Below, one piece after another: positions 17,245 through 26,584 of a stretch of 64,000 nucleotides of DNA. Each line of letters starts with the position of its first letter. Position 1 is the first letter of the stretch. Position numbers and translations under genes: made by a program. The DNA comes from Paenibacillus senegalimassiliensis (lineage in GTDB: Bacteria; Bacillota; Bacilli; Paenibacillales; Paenibacillaceae), in contig NZ_LN909046.1 of the NCBI RefSeq assembly GCF_001486585.1, positions 1,736,001 through 1,800,000 of the forward strand. The letters are read 5' to 3'. The notes below the pieces were generated by a model, which did no database searches, was not told the origin of the DNA, and saw only the letters and a program-made list of their open reading frames with translations.

Positions 17245-18395
17245 CCGGACGAGGCTGTTGGTTCATCAACCTGCTCCTTATCCTCCCGGATGAGCCAGGA
17301 ACCACCTAATAAGAAGATGCCACTGACATAGAACACAGATAGAAGCCCCAACGAAGCGCCAACAAACCCGAAGAATAACGGGGCCGCAAGCTGAGACAGT
17401 CGATTGGCGGCAAGCCGGAGGCCCAGCACCTCTCCCGTACGGGATCTGGGCGATGAGTTATAGGCAACGGTCATAGAGATGGGCTGTCCGCATCCTAATC
17501 CAAACCCCATAATGATACTCCAGAAGCCCAGCCACAAGTAATGTTGAGAGAAGCCGACCCCAAGAAATGCGATTCCAGCAGCAATGATTGAGCCTATAAG
17601 TACAACTTGATGGTTGTACACATGTATTAGCCGGGGTAAGAAGAAGCGAACAGCTACCATGGCAATACCTTGTATGGACAAAATCCAGCCTATGGCGGAA
17701 TTGGATATTCCATGATCCACAGCATACAGGGGGAAATAAGCCGTGAAGATGTCCCTGGAGTATAGAGCCAGGGCATTGCCGATCAAGGCTTTGCGTAGCA
17801 GCTTTGACTGGAGAAGACCCAGGGATTCGGACAGCTTGATGGTTGCTGCAGGCTCTCGCCCGCTTGCCCCAGGCAACTTCAAACTGAACAAGAACGTACT
17901 GGCAGCTACGATGGTAGCGGTGGCAAACACCACTGTGTAAGTCGTATGCTGAAGAAAATAACCGGCAAGCGCCGGACCTGCTACGGCCGCTAAAGAGTTC
18001 ACGGTGCTGAATTGACTGTAGTAAGCATCCCTCTTCTCGTCAGGAGCATGATTACCAAGTACATTTTGCAAAGATACCGCCACGAATACACTACCAAAGC
18101 CCGCTAACAATTGAGAGGCAAATAAAGACCATAACTCAGGAAATAGCCACGGCAGGAGCATACCCATTCCTAGTGTAGACATGCCTAAAAGCACGGGGAG
18201 CCGATTTCCAATTGCATCTGCGATCTTCCCGGCACGAATGGCGAGGAAGAGCGGCAGAATCGCATAACATGAGGTCAGTATACCAATGGTCAATGGAGTA
18301 GCCCCTAGTGAAGAGGCATACAAGGATATCGATGGCCTGGACATATTTAAAATAATTTGAAAGCTAAAGCCTAATATCATTACGTATTTGAACAT
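17241..18395 (-). CDS. MFS transporter
   Basis: A 384-residue major-facilitator protein with about twelve hydrophobic helices. The loop 2-3 region AIRAGKIADAIGNRLPVLLG is a variant of the MFS motif A, and the second half has a matching RSRTGEVLGLRLAANRLSQL loop. The substrate is unknown; the family includes drug and sugar exporters. The ATG is preceded by GAGGGATAAG. Its 3' end overlaps the LysR-type gene's end. Confidence 0.88.
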   Translation of the reverse strand: MFKYVMILGFSFQIILNMSRPSISLYASSLGATPLTIGILTSCYAILPLFLAIRAGKIADAIGNRLPVLLGMSTLGMGMLLPWLFPELWSLFASQLLAGFGSVFVAVSLQNVLGNHAPDEKRDAYYSQFSTVNSLAAVAGPALAGYFLQHTTYTVVFATATIVAASTFLFSLKLPGASGREPAATIKLSESLGLLQSKLLRKALIGNALALYSRDIFTAYFPLYAVDHGISNSAIGWILSIQGIAMVAVRFFLPRLIHVYNHQVVLIGSIIAAGIAFLGVGFSQHYLWLGFWSIIMGFGLGCGQPISMTVAYNSSPRSRTGEVLGLRLAANRLSQLAAPLFFGFVGASLGLLSVFYVSGIFLLGGSWLIREDKEQVDEPTASSG

Positions 18396-18522
18396 TCTTA
18401 TCCCTCTGGTTGTTTTAGCATTAGCTTCATTGTAGTCTTATGCAGGTATAATAAGATAACGAATTTTTCTATCTAAGTTCATAAATTAATTCTATCTCTA
18501 GCTGTCGCTCCAACCTAAAACA

Positions 18523-18557
18523 AGCTTTCAAGGCAGCTATACGCTGCCCTGAAAGCT
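18523..18557 (-). terminator. Terminator of the 18.5-22.7 kb ABC operon
   Basis: A 15-bp stem (one G-U on the minus strand) with loop TATAC, followed on the minus strand by TTGTTTT, 13 bp after the stop of the unknown protein gene. Confidence 0.8.
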
Positions 18558-18569
18558 CGTGTTCATCAT

Positions 18570-19235
18570 TTACTCCAAACCACGCAATTGTTCAATGCAC
18601 GCTTCAATCCGCTGCGGGACTTCCACTTTTAATTGCTCCCATGTTACGAAGAGGCTTGGGTCCAGACGATATTCCTGGAATTCCATAGAGGGGGTAAAGG
18701 CCTTTCTTGTAAGTTCCGCGTTGACCAAACGGTCTTTCTCATCATTGCTTTCATAGATGCCGTCAAAGGCACCCGTGACAATCAGACCTCTCTTGTGAGC
18801 CTCTGCCTTAGTACATTCCATCAAATCCGGGATCAAATAGAACATCTCCGGGTCAGGCAGGAATGCATGCTTACCGGGCTGCGAATACATGTTCACATGC
18901 GTATCCTCCAAATTACTGCGATCCCTTAATAGTCCCTTAAAATAACCACCGTGAAAGCTCGCATCACAATCTACCACAGTTCCATCTTGTCCCACATAAA
19001 TCCATACGTGCTCCAGTTCATATAGATGCTGAATGTCATAATCCCAGTAAATCGCATATTCGATGACATACTTCAAATCCTTGGCTTGAAAGTCAAAAGA
19101 CCTACGGAACGAAGGCGAAGCTCCCAGCTTATCCAGCACCGTAACCCCAACCCGCGCCGGGAAGAAAGGTTCGCGAGCATCGAAATACAAGATTGGCGCA
19201 TATTTTTGGACCAGATCCATTGTGAAATCATCCAT
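18570..19235 (-). CDS. Hypothetical protein in ABC carbohydrate operon
   Basis: A 221-residue soluble protein of no family I can name with confidence. It starts LVQKYAPILYFDAREPFFPA, a phrase also seen in large VPS62-like proteins, then has an aromatic, acidic stretch (EYAIYWDYDIQHLYELEHVW) and VDCDASFHGGYFKG. Conserved-looking Asp/His residues could bind a metal or sugar. No signal peptide. AGGAG is nine bases before the ATG. It is last in the operon, 43 bp after the YtcP-type permease and followed by a terminator, so a role in processing or sensing the imported sugar is inferred. Confidence 0.75.
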   Translation of the reverse strand: MDDFTMDLVQKYAPILYFDAREPFFPARVGVTVLDKLGASPSFRRSFDFQAKDLKYVIEYAIYWDYDIQHLYELEHVWIYVGQDGTVVDCDASFHGGYFKGLLRDRSNLEDTHVNMYSQPGKHAFLPDPEMFYLIPDLMECTKAEAHKRGLIVTGAFDGIYESNDEKDRLVNAELTRKAFTPSMEFQEYRLDPSLFVTWEQLKVEVPQRIEACIEQLRGLE

Positions 19236-19278
19236 TTTTGCAGTCTCCTTTTATGGCTAAATGTTAATGATAATTCAT

Positions 19279-20151
19279 TTATTCTTTGACCGCACCCACC
19301 TGAGAACCTGCGATAAAATAACGTTGAAGCCACGGATATACGAGTAAAATTGGTGCCGTTGCCAGCATGATACTAGCCGATTTGATGCTCTCTGGAAGAA
19401 TCTTGATATACTGCGTACCTTCCGTGATCGTAGTGTCGTTAGTCATACTGTTCTGGACAATTTGATACAGCTTCAACTGAATGGGGAACTGTTTGGGGTC
19501 CGTAATGTAATATAACGAATCCATAAACCCGTTCCAGCGGCCAACAGCGTAGAACAAACCAATAGTAGCAAGGACTGGCAAAGACATGGGTAAGACAATT
19601 TGCAATAAACTCCGTAAATGTCCCGCCCCATCCATCTCTGACGCCTCTAGCAGCGCAGTTGGAATGGCCCGGAAGAACGTAATCATGATCATCAGGAAGA
19701 ACGGGTTAATCAGTATGGGCAAAATTAATGACCACATGGTGTTTGTTAGCCCCAACTCTTTAACCAGCATATACTCCGGTATAGGCCCGCCACTAAAAAA
19801 CATCGTGACAATAATGAGTACCATCATCTGTTTGCGTCCCTTCAGCTTGTCCTTCGACAACGGGAAGGCCGCTGCTATGGTCATCAACAAGGCAAACAGC
19901 GTATAGGATACGGTCAGCACAATGCTGTACAGCAAAGATCGAATCATCGATGCGTCGCCAAGCACCTGTTTATAAGCACTGAGATTGAAGTCAACGGGTA
20001 GTAACGAGACCTTCCCCGAGAGAATAGCCGAATTCGAACTCAGCGAGAGAGCAAAAATATGCACAAACGGGGCCAGACATAGGAAGATGGCTATGATCAT
20101 GAAGACGCGTATCGTTGCTTGTGCGGCTACACTTTGATCATTCAAATTCAT
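19279..20151 (-). CDS. Carbohydrate ABC permease, YtcP-type
   Basis: A 290-residue inner-membrane subunit with six helices. The EAA loop ALLEASEMDGAGHLRSLLQI is where the ATPase docks. ATG 20151 is chosen because GGAGAAGG precedes it; the longer frame adds a basic tail from within the upstream gene. It pairs with the LplB-type permease 17 bp upstream. The set has no ATPase, as is usual for this Paenibacillus-type family, which relies on a shared MsmX-like ATPase. Confidence 0.92.
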   Translation of the reverse strand: MNLNDQSVAAQATIRVFMIIAIFLCLAPFVHIFALSLSSNSAILSGKVSLLPVDFNLSAYKQVLGDASMIRSLLYSIVLTVSYTLFALLMTIAAAFPLSKDKLKGRKQMMVLIIVTMFFSGGPIPEYMLVKELGLTNTMWSLILPILINPFFLMIMITFFRAIPTALLEASEMDGAGHLRSLLQIVLPMSLPVLATIGLFYAVGRWNGFMDSLYYITDPKQFPIQLKLYQIVQNSMTNDTTITEGTQYIKILPESIKSASIMLATAPILLVYPWLQRYFIAGSQVGAVKE

Positions 20152-20168
20152 GTTCCTTCTCCCCTTTC

Positions 20169-21089
20169 TTAGAAAATTCCTCTTCCTGTCCATCTTCGGG
20201 CTAGTGCATTGGCACCGAACAAGAAGACTAACCCGACGACCGATTGAAACAATCCCACGGCCGCCGCCATAGAGAACTGTCCACTGGTCATACCCAGTTG
20301 ATAGACAAAGGTACTGAGCACCCTGGAGGTGTCCCCGACACTGGCATTCCCCAATACATACGGACGATCAAAACCAATTTGGACGATATCGCCAACTTTG
20401 ATAATCAGCATCAATATAATGGTCGGGGCAATTCCGGGAAGTGTAATGTTCCACATTCTCCTTATTCTTGTCGCTCCGTCCATCGCGGCTGCTTCATACA
20501 GTTCAGGATTAATGGACGTAATCGCAGCCAAATAGATGATGGTCCCCCAACCCGCGCTTTGCCATACACCCACAAGCAAGTAGGTGATGAGCCAGGTTCC
20601 CGGATTCGTCAGGAACGGGATCGGCCCAATACCCAAGGCCCCAAGCATTTCATTGAGAAATCCATTATTCGTGGCAAATACCTGATAGACAATTCCGCCT
20701 ATAATCACCCAGGAAATGAAATGAGGCAGATACAACACCGTCTGTGCGAACCTTTTAAATAACGATAACCGCAATTCGTTCAGGTTGAGGGCTAACAGAA
20801 TCGGTGCCGGAAAAGACACGATCAAATCCAAAAAGTTCAGTAGAAACGTATTTTTCAGCGAATTCCAAAAGTTGTCCATCGCAAAAATTTGTCTAAAGGT
20901 ATCCAGGCCGCTCCAAGGGCTCTTCATCACACCCTGGAAAATGTTGTACTCTTTGAAGGCAATGATGACACCGTACATTGAACCGTAGCGAAATATGATA
21001 AAAAAGGACAGAGGTAACGCCAACAGCATGTATAGTTGCCAATTCAGCCGCAAGTGCCTTCCTACGTTCTTCACCTCTACTTGCACCAC
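20169..21089 (-). CDS. Carbohydrate ABC permease, LplB-type
   Basis: A 306-residue permease. LNWQLYMLLALPLSFFIIFR starts helix one, MYGVIIAFKEYNIFQGVMKS is the family-typical loop, and YEAAAMDGATRIRRMWNITL is the EAA loop. The GTG start is uncertain: AGGGGTG abuts it closely, and a TTG 14 codons on has AGGAAGG. It sits 13 bp after the lipoprotein gene. It forms a heterodimer with the YtcP-type protein. Confidence 0.9.
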   Translation of the reverse strand: MVQVEVKNVGRHLRLNWQLYMLLALPLSFFIIFRYGSMYGVIIAFKEYNIFQGVMKSPWSGLDTFRQIFAMDNFWNSLKNTFLLNFLDLIVSFPAPILLALNLNELRLSLFKRFAQTVLYLPHFISWVIIGGIVYQVFATNNGFLNEMLGALGIGPIPFLTNPGTWLITYLLVGVWQSAGWGTIIYLAAITSINPELYEAAAMDGATRIRRMWNITLPGIAPTIILMLIIKVGDIVQIGFDRPYVLGNASVGDTSRVLSTFVYQLGMTSGQFSMAAAVGLFQSVVGLVFLFGANALARRWTGRGIF

Positions 21090-21102
21090 CCCTGTGTTAT
21101 TA

Positions 21103-22671
21103 CTACTTCAACGCTGCGTAAGCCTGAATGCGTTCATCCAGAATTTTCTGACCGCCACTCTTCATGTATTGGTCCATCATGGATGTATAAGTTGCATCAA
21201 AATCTTGCGGACTTGCCATCACTACTTTTACAAGCATTTCATTATAGAGATCGCCCAGAATTGCACCATATTTGATCTCTGCTTCGATAGGGTCAGGGAA
21301 ACGTATTTGATTCAGCGTATCGGTCTCCCCGATTTCATAGGACTTTTCGGCTCTTGCACGGAACTGCTCAGCCACACTCGACACCATTGCTTTTCTATTC
21401 ATTTCAGCATTTCCATAGTCCACTGCACTGGTCATCAGTTCAATATCCCCCGCATTGTACATGCGATCGGCAACTTCCTGCGAGTCAATGCGTTGTGGAA
21501 CGCCGTCTACCAAGTTATAGTCTTGGCCTTCCGTTCCGTTTAGAATGGTGTTCATAACTTCCTCGGAAGCCAGCCAATTCAGATACTTGATCGCTTCCAC
21601 CGCTCGCTCGCTTTTGGCGGGGACCATAATATAGAAATTGTTCGGCAAATAACCTGGTTTGGCATGCTTGCCTTCACTGTTTGTATACGGATCTACCGGC
21701 ACAAGATTAGCTGCTGGCTCACTGGCGATGAGTTTGGCTGCTATGCCTGGAGTTGAATTATAGGTTTTACCCGTATCTTCGCTATACAAGCCAACTTTGC
21801 CGTTCATAATATCTTCATTCAACTGATTCCCATCGGTATCAAGCGCAAAGTCCGGGCTCATCAAGCCCTCATTATACATTTGGTTGAGGAACTTCAAGCC
21901 TTCCTTGAAGCCAGGCAGCAGAACCGGAAAGTCCGTTGCCCCTAGTTGCTGGGTCATGGTGTATCTTTGTTCTTCATTCAGCGGTTCTACAAAAGACCAC
22001 ATAATCGGCTCAATAGAGCTTTGGCGAAGTGCAAATCCAAGTGGAATGGAATCCGGCTTGGCAGCCTTGATCGCTTTGAGGACCTCATAGGTTTCTTCTG
22101 TAGTTGCCGGCATCTGCAGGTTCAACTCATCCAGCCAGTCCTGACGGATAATAGAGGTGTAGCGCCCTTGATATACGCGTTTACCAGGAATGGAGTAAAT
22201 TTTCCCGTCTACCTTCCCCATCTCCAGCACATCGCCAAGGTAGCTTTTTAAATTAGGTCCGTGCTCATCAATGATGTCTGTTAAATCCATCAAGCCACCT
22301 TGCTTAGCAAAGTTATAAGGTAGCAGATTGTCTGTAGATGCAAATACGATATCCGGGGCATCTTCACTGGCCATCATCACGTTAACCTTCTCGGTAGCCC
22401 CCGATCTTGGAATAGGAACAAACTCCACATCAATATAACTCTCTACTGCCCCAAAGCTGTCCTTCACCCAATTGGTCCAATAGTTATTTGTCACTGTGAC
22501 GCCGGACGGGCTATTTCCACGGTCAAAAATGCCAACCTTTAAGGTCACTCTTTCTTGCGGAACGTTCGCACCTGTATCAGGTACGTTCTGCTGCTCTGAA
22601 CCACAGCCTGCAAGCAATCCCGCTGTCAGAATAATCGAGCCTGCCAAACCCCACATTTTTTTTAACAACAC
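21103..22671 (-). CDS. Extracellular carbohydrate-binding lipoprotein
   Basis: A 522-residue family 1 solute-binding lipoprotein of the large LipO-like type. Read from GTG 22671 (AGGAG seven bases upstream) the N-terminus is a clean signal ending in LLAGC with lipobox Cys about 23. An upstream ATG at 22779 would bury the signal behind 36 polar residues. The mature protein has the usual EDAPDIVFASTDNLLPY and SIPGKRVYQGRYTSIIRQDW blocks. First gene of the importer operon. The ligand is unknown; the nearby GH35 and isomerase hint at an oligosaccharide. Confidence 0.92.
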   Translation of the reverse strand: MLLKKMWGLAGSIILTAGLLAGCGSEQQNVPDTGANVPQERVTLKVGIFDRGNSPSGVTVTNNYWTNWVKDSFGAVESYIDVEFVPIPRSGATEKVNVMMASEDAPDIVFASTDNLLPYNFAKQGGLMDLTDIIDEHGPNLKSYLGDVLEMGKVDGKIYSIPGKRVYQGRYTSIIRQDWLDELNLQMPATTEETYEVLKAIKAAKPDSIPLGFALRQSSIEPIMWSFVEPLNEEQRYTMTQQLGATDFPVLLPGFKEGLKFLNQMYNEGLMSPDFALDTDGNQLNEDIMNGKVGLYSEDTGKTYNSTPGIAAKLIASEPAANLVPVDPYTNSEGKHAKPGYLPNNFYIMVPAKSERAVEAIKYLNWLASEEVMNTILNGTEGQDYNLVDGVPQRIDSQEVADRMYNAGDIELMTSAVDYGNAEMNRKAMVSSVAEQFRARAEKSYEIGETDTLNQIRFPDPIEAEIKYGAILGDLYNEMLVKVVMASPQDFDATYTSMMDQYMKSGGQKILDERIQAYAALK

Positions 22672-22867
22672 GTTTCCACTCCTCATACTTTTTTTGGTTT
22701 CAGGCTGCCGTGTGGCAATCCCTATATCCGTTATAACTTCTGGGTATGAGCACCGGCAATTCACAAAATTCCGCATCATCTATATAGGCCCGAAAGCCTT
22801 ATCCAGCAAGGGTTTTTCGTATATACGAGGGATTCATTCTACCATTCGGTTTATTGAATAAAAAAGA

Positions 22868-22885
22868 ACCATCAGTTACCTGATG
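22868..22885 (-). terminator. Terminator after membrane AraC regulator gene
   Basis: CCATCAG/CTGATGG with a 4-nt loop, followed on the minus strand by TTCTTTTTTATT. It lies 10 bp after the stop codon, so the importer genes downstream have their own promoter. Confidence 0.85.
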
Positions 22886-22894
22886 GGCCTCTCG

Positions 22895-25162
22895 TTAATT
22901 GATAGCAAGTTCGCCAATATCGGCCATCTCGCGTTTGTTTTTTCTGTATTCTCCGGGCGATAATCCGGTCGCTTTTTTAAAGACCCGGCCAAAGGAAATC
23001 GCATGCAGATACCCCACTTCACGGGCCACTTCCTGCACCGGAGCATTCGTTTCGAGTAATAGGCGGCTTGCCTTATGTAATCTTAGGCCAGCCACAAACT
23101 CGCTGTAGTTGATTTTGAATTCTTCCTTAAAGAGCTGGCTGGCATATTTACCATTAATACCGACAGCTTCGCTGACCCGATCAAGTGATAAATCCGGATC
23201 TGAGTAACTCGTTTCAATGTAAGTGCGAATTTGCTGAGCCAGACGGCGCTGGCTTCGATTTTCGTTCTCAAGAAGCACCTCATCAAATGTCGCTCCAAGC
23301 AGGCTAAGGCAAGATTCCCTGATTTCATATAGCAATTCCGAATGTTTGATCTCTCTTAACAGCTTGGGATAGATCTGTTCTGCCCAAAATTGACGTATCT
23401 CTATTTTCATGCTTTCCATCATAATTTCAAAACGCGAAACCAGCAGAGCCAGCAGCATTCTGACATGTTCATCTGATAATTTCTGCTTGTCCAATTCATC
23501 GAAATACTGATTGAGAACTTGCTTCCAGTCCTCCGACAGCGATTTAAACTTCTCGGCCGCTTCTTCAGTTAGTTGGAGGAAGTCCTTGCCCAGAGCCAAT
23601 TCTCGCCCAGCCACTTCTTTGCTGGTAAGCACCCTTCCACCGCCTGATGTTAATTTATGCTGCAGAGCAAACAATGCCTGCTTATAGGCCTTGTGCACCT
23701 GACGGAGTAAGATGACGCTCTGACCAACGCCAATGGTTACCGACCACTCGAGCCTGGCTTGGGTCCATTCAAAAACGGACTGAGCAGTAAGGAAATGTGT
23801 ATCCCCAGCCATTCCACCTGGTAAGCTTGTCATTACCGTAAGTCGCTTACTCATCGTCCATTCCGTCCACACTTGACAGTGATGTTCCTCCGCCCATTGC
23901 TTGACCATATTCAGAAGATTCTGTTTAACTTCGTCTTTTCTTCCTGACAAGTTCAATTGCTCGTATCCATCGATTTCAATAATCATCAAAGCAAGGGTAT
24001 TTCCCTGTTCCCCCACGCCATAGTGCTTGCTTTCTTCTTCCATGATGGAGGCAGGGATTGTTTGTTCTTCATCATAAAGTAATTCCCGAAAAAAATGCTG
24101 TTTGAGCTGTTCCTTTGCCTTCGTCTGCTGCTGACTGTATTCCTTCATATGATCGGTCCATTTGGTGATGGTTTCACCGATAATGGCGTACTCGTCCTGT
24201 CCATGGGAAGGATGAAGCGCAGCTAACCCTGAAGCTTCAATTTGACTCAAAATTTGCTTCAAAGGCCTGAATGCTTTGCGGAAATAAATAATAAAACAAA
24301 TCAAGATGGCAAGAATGCCTGCCACAACAGTCAAATTGCGAATAACTACGGCTTGCTCGGCTGCGCGAGATAGTGAATCATCCAACAACTGGCTTTCTAT
24401 TTTCCAGCCTGGACCGATCAGCATCGTCTCATTGGGCAAGGACAAGCCTTTACTTTTATCATCTACAAAATAGGTTTGCGAAAGATTGCTATACAGCGGC
24501 TGATCGTTTGCATCCGTAACGAGGACAGAGAACTTTTCAGAAAAATTACCCGCTGCCGCACGACTAAACAATTCCTTAAGCTTCACACTGACAACAATGG
24601 CTCCGTCACTGCCGCTGAAGCTACTCATATTCTTGGCCAACGAAATCACCTGCTCTGCAGGTACGGACAGTGGATATTCAGACAGTTCTCTTGCTGATGA
24701 CCACTGATTATAGGCACCCTCGGCAAGCAAGGATTGCAGATATTCACGGTCATGAAATTGCGACGCTGCATTCTTGTATCCTGTAGACAAGATTTGTTGA
24801 TCCTGACCACGATATAAATAAACGGATTGAAGCAGTTTATGATCACCCAGCAAAGCTCTAAGCTCCTGACTGGCATAATAGTCGGTCATCGACAGCTTGG
24901 TGTCGTCGGTCCTTAGCAAGAAGCGGTTCATGTATCCGTTCTTCACTATGCGTAAGGAAAGCTGTTTATCAAGCTCTTTCAACTGACGTTCAATAGATTG
25001 GCTGAACGCCTTTATGTCATCACGCTGCTTCAGGTTTTGCTGCTGTGCAGCTACAATGTACGAATTACAGGCAGATACAATCAGGAAAGTTAAAATGGCT
25101 GTGAAAACAACGGGCAAGTAGATCCATACCCACACTTTTCTCCATTTACTCATTGTCTTCAT
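22895..25162 (-). CDS. Transmembrane AraC-family regulator (one-component)
   Basis: A 755-residue membrane-bound regulator. A first helix (about 10-32), an extracytoplasmic sensor to about residue 275, then a second helix (TVVAGILAILICFIIYF) are followed by a HAMP-like region, a central cytoplasmic domain and a C-terminal AraC double HTH (DLSLDRVSEAVGINGKYASQ and APVQEVAREVGYLHAISFGR). This class is standard beside LplB/YtcP importers and probably activates the lipoprotein operon just downstream when its sugar is present. AGGAGA precedes the ATG. It follows the isomerase-like gene by 42 bp in the same direction. Confidence 0.92.
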   Translation of the reverse strand: MKTMSKWRKVWVWIYLPVVFTAILTFLIVSACNSYIVAAQQQNLKQRDDIKAFSQSIERQLKELDKQLSLRIVKNGYMNRFLLRTDDTKLSMTDYYASQELRALLGDHKLLQSVYLYRGQDQQILSTGYKNAASQFHDREYLQSLLAEGAYNQWSSARELSEYPLSVPAEQVISLAKNMSSFSGSDGAIVVSVKLKELFSRAAAGNFSEKFSVLVTDANDQPLYSNLSQTYFVDDKSKGLSLPNETMLIGPGWKIESQLLDDSLSRAAEQAVVIRNLTVVAGILAILICFIIYFRKAFRPLKQILSQIEASGLAALHPSHGQDEYAIIGETITKWTDHMKEYSQQQTKAKEQLKQHFFRELLYDEEQTIPASIMEEESKHYGVGEQGNTLALMIIEIDGYEQLNLSGRKDEVKQNLLNMVKQWAEEHHCQVWTEWTMSKRLTVMTSLPGGMAGDTHFLTAQSVFEWTQARLEWSVTIGVGQSVILLRQVHKAYKQALFALQHKLTSGGGRVLTSKEVAGRELALGKDFLQLTEEAAEKFKSLSEDWKQVLNQYFDELDKQKLSDEHVRMLLALLVSRFEIMMESMKIEIRQFWAEQIYPKLLREIKHSELLYEIRESCLSLLGATFDEVLLENENRSQRRLAQQIRTYIETSYSDPDLSLDRVSEAVGINGKYASQLFKEEFKINYSEFVAGLRLHKASRLLLETNAPVQEVAREVGYLHAISFGRVFKKATGLSPGEYRKNKREMADIGELAIN

Positions 25163-25204
25163 CGTCCAGTCTCCTCTCCGCTGCCTATTGCTCGTTTCAA
25201 CGCT

Positions 25205-26152
25205 TCACTTTGCAAGCTTGGACAAAATCAGATTATGGCTGGCATGAATATCTTCTGGAGAGCATGCTGCCTTAAGCTCATATACCTTAACCTTGGCCTG
25301 CTCAATCGCCGGTAGAAAACGGTTGAAATCGACGGGGTCCCCACTGTGAATGTAAGGACACCAGTGATCAGAAAGCTCTACCGTTTCATGAATGTGCACG
25401 CCGTAAATGTAAGGCAACACTTGACTAAGCTCAGTAGCGTTATCGTACAGACCCATGCGTTCCATCATCGTGGCATGTCCGATGTCATACCACAGATAAA
25501 CTCCCGCCCCCGCCAGATTGACACAAATTTCTTTAGCCTCCATTAGGGTAGGCATCTGATTGCAGCGGGACCTTGTCTCAATGCCGAGCTTTACGTCCCA
25601 TCCCTTGCGTGCTGCCGCTTCACATACTTCCTCAAGGCTTTGCTGAATCTTCTTCTGATAACCCAAAGCTTCCTTGCTACGGTGTGTGATCATTTCCTCC
25701 CAAAGCTGTTGGTAGGCCTGTGAATCCTTGCCTTGTTCATGGTAAATCTGTTTGAGAGCAGCATCTATATTTGTATCAAATGGAACTTCTCCCGGATGCA
25801 CCACCACAGCCTGAGCTCCATAACGATGAGCATATTCCATGGAACCGAGTAACAGCTCCATCGCTTTTTGCCTCTTATCTTCATCCTTGAATCCCAGCAG
25901 CACGGAATCGGTGCCATAATCGGGATCACTCACATAAGGAAACGTATTGTGTACGCTCGACACCCCGATCTCGCCCCGCTCAATCATGGGTTCAATGGTT
26001 CTCAGATGTTCCTGCGTCACATTGTAGTTCAGCTCTACGCGGCGGAATCCAAGCTTACGTATGTCCTCTATCATGCCTGCTCCGTCCTGCTCAAAACGTT
26101 TGATATTCCAGCAAGTGGAGAACGAATATTCACCTTTGTCCAAATCAGTCAC
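25205..26152 (-). CDS. Sugar phosphate isomerase/epimerase-like TIM barrel
   Basis: A 315-residue AP-endonuclease-2-family barrel. The segment FRRVELNYNVTQEHLRTIEP, VVVHPGEV, LGIETRSRCNQMP, WYDIGHATMMERMG and IHIHETVELSDHWCP align with the strands carrying the Glu, Asp and His metal ligands of this fold. Likely an epimerase or isomerase of an imported sugar or its oxidised form. The GTG start has AAAGGTAG ten bases upstream. Probably co-transcribed with the membrane AraC regulator. Confidence 0.85.
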   Translation of the reverse strand: MTDLDKGEYSFSTCWNIKRFEQDGAGMIEDIRKLGFRRVELNYNVTQEHLRTIEPMIERGEIGVSSVHNTFPYVSDPDYGTDSVLLGFKDEDKRQKAMELLLGSMEYAHRYGAQAVVVHPGEVPFDTNIDAALKQIYHEQGKDSQAYQQLWEEMITHRSKEALGYQKKIQQSLEEVCEAAARKGWDVKLGIETRSRCNQMPTLMEAKEICVNLAGAGVYLWYDIGHATMMERMGLYDNATELSQVLPYIYGVHIHETVELSDHWCPYIHSGDPVDFNRFLPAIEQAKVKVYELKAACSPEDIHASHNLILSKLAK

Positions 26153-26257
26153 TATCTACACTACCTTTCAATTCTGCGTTTACTTTGGTGCCAACGATAA
26201 TTATGCGGCATAACTGTTAAGAGACGAACAAAACAAATGAACCCGATTGTAAACTAA

Positions 26258-26300
26258 AACAAGCCTCTATGGAGCTGGCAGGCTACCATAGAAGCTTGTT
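26258..26300. terminator. Inverted repeat between isomerase-like gene and repeat element
   Basis: AACAAGCCTCTATGG pairs with CCATAGAAGCTTGTT (one mismatch) around a 13-nt loop. On the minus strand the stem is followed by TTAG only, and on the plus strand by ATTAAAAAGG. It lies beyond the promoter end of the isomerase-like gene and downstream of GH35, so it most likely terminates GH35 transcription coming from the right. Confidence 0.5.
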
Positions 26301-26310
26301 ATTAAAAAGG

Positions 26311-26580
26311 TTGTTCAAAAAGTCGTCTTCCCAGAACGAAGCAGCTCGAGGAGTCAATTCGACATCGAATCTTGAATTCAGCCGGGCCTAGCATATGCTT
26401 CCGTAGTATGTTTCCTTCAGAAACATTTCAGTTGCTCACGTACCCATGCTTCCGAAGTCGTTTTCTCCGAAAACGTGTAGCTCCGCTACTCAGTCCCTAG
26501 CTTCATCGGGGCTCAAGCGTTTGAAAAAACGCACATCGGAAGCATAAGCTTTGGTCCTGTAAACCCGACTTTTTGAACTC
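26311..26580. mobile_element. MITE-like element with 13-bp terminal inverted repeats
   Basis: About 270 bp bounded by GTTCAAAAAGTCG (26313-26325) and its exact complement CGACTTTTTGAAC (26566-26578). It has no reading frame of its own and contains nested smaller inverted repeats such as GCATATGCTTCCG and CGGAAGCATAAGC. This is the usual look of a non-autonomous miniature element. It lies just past the GH35 stop codon. No clear target duplication was seen. Confidence 0.6.
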
Positions 26581-26584
26581 ACAC

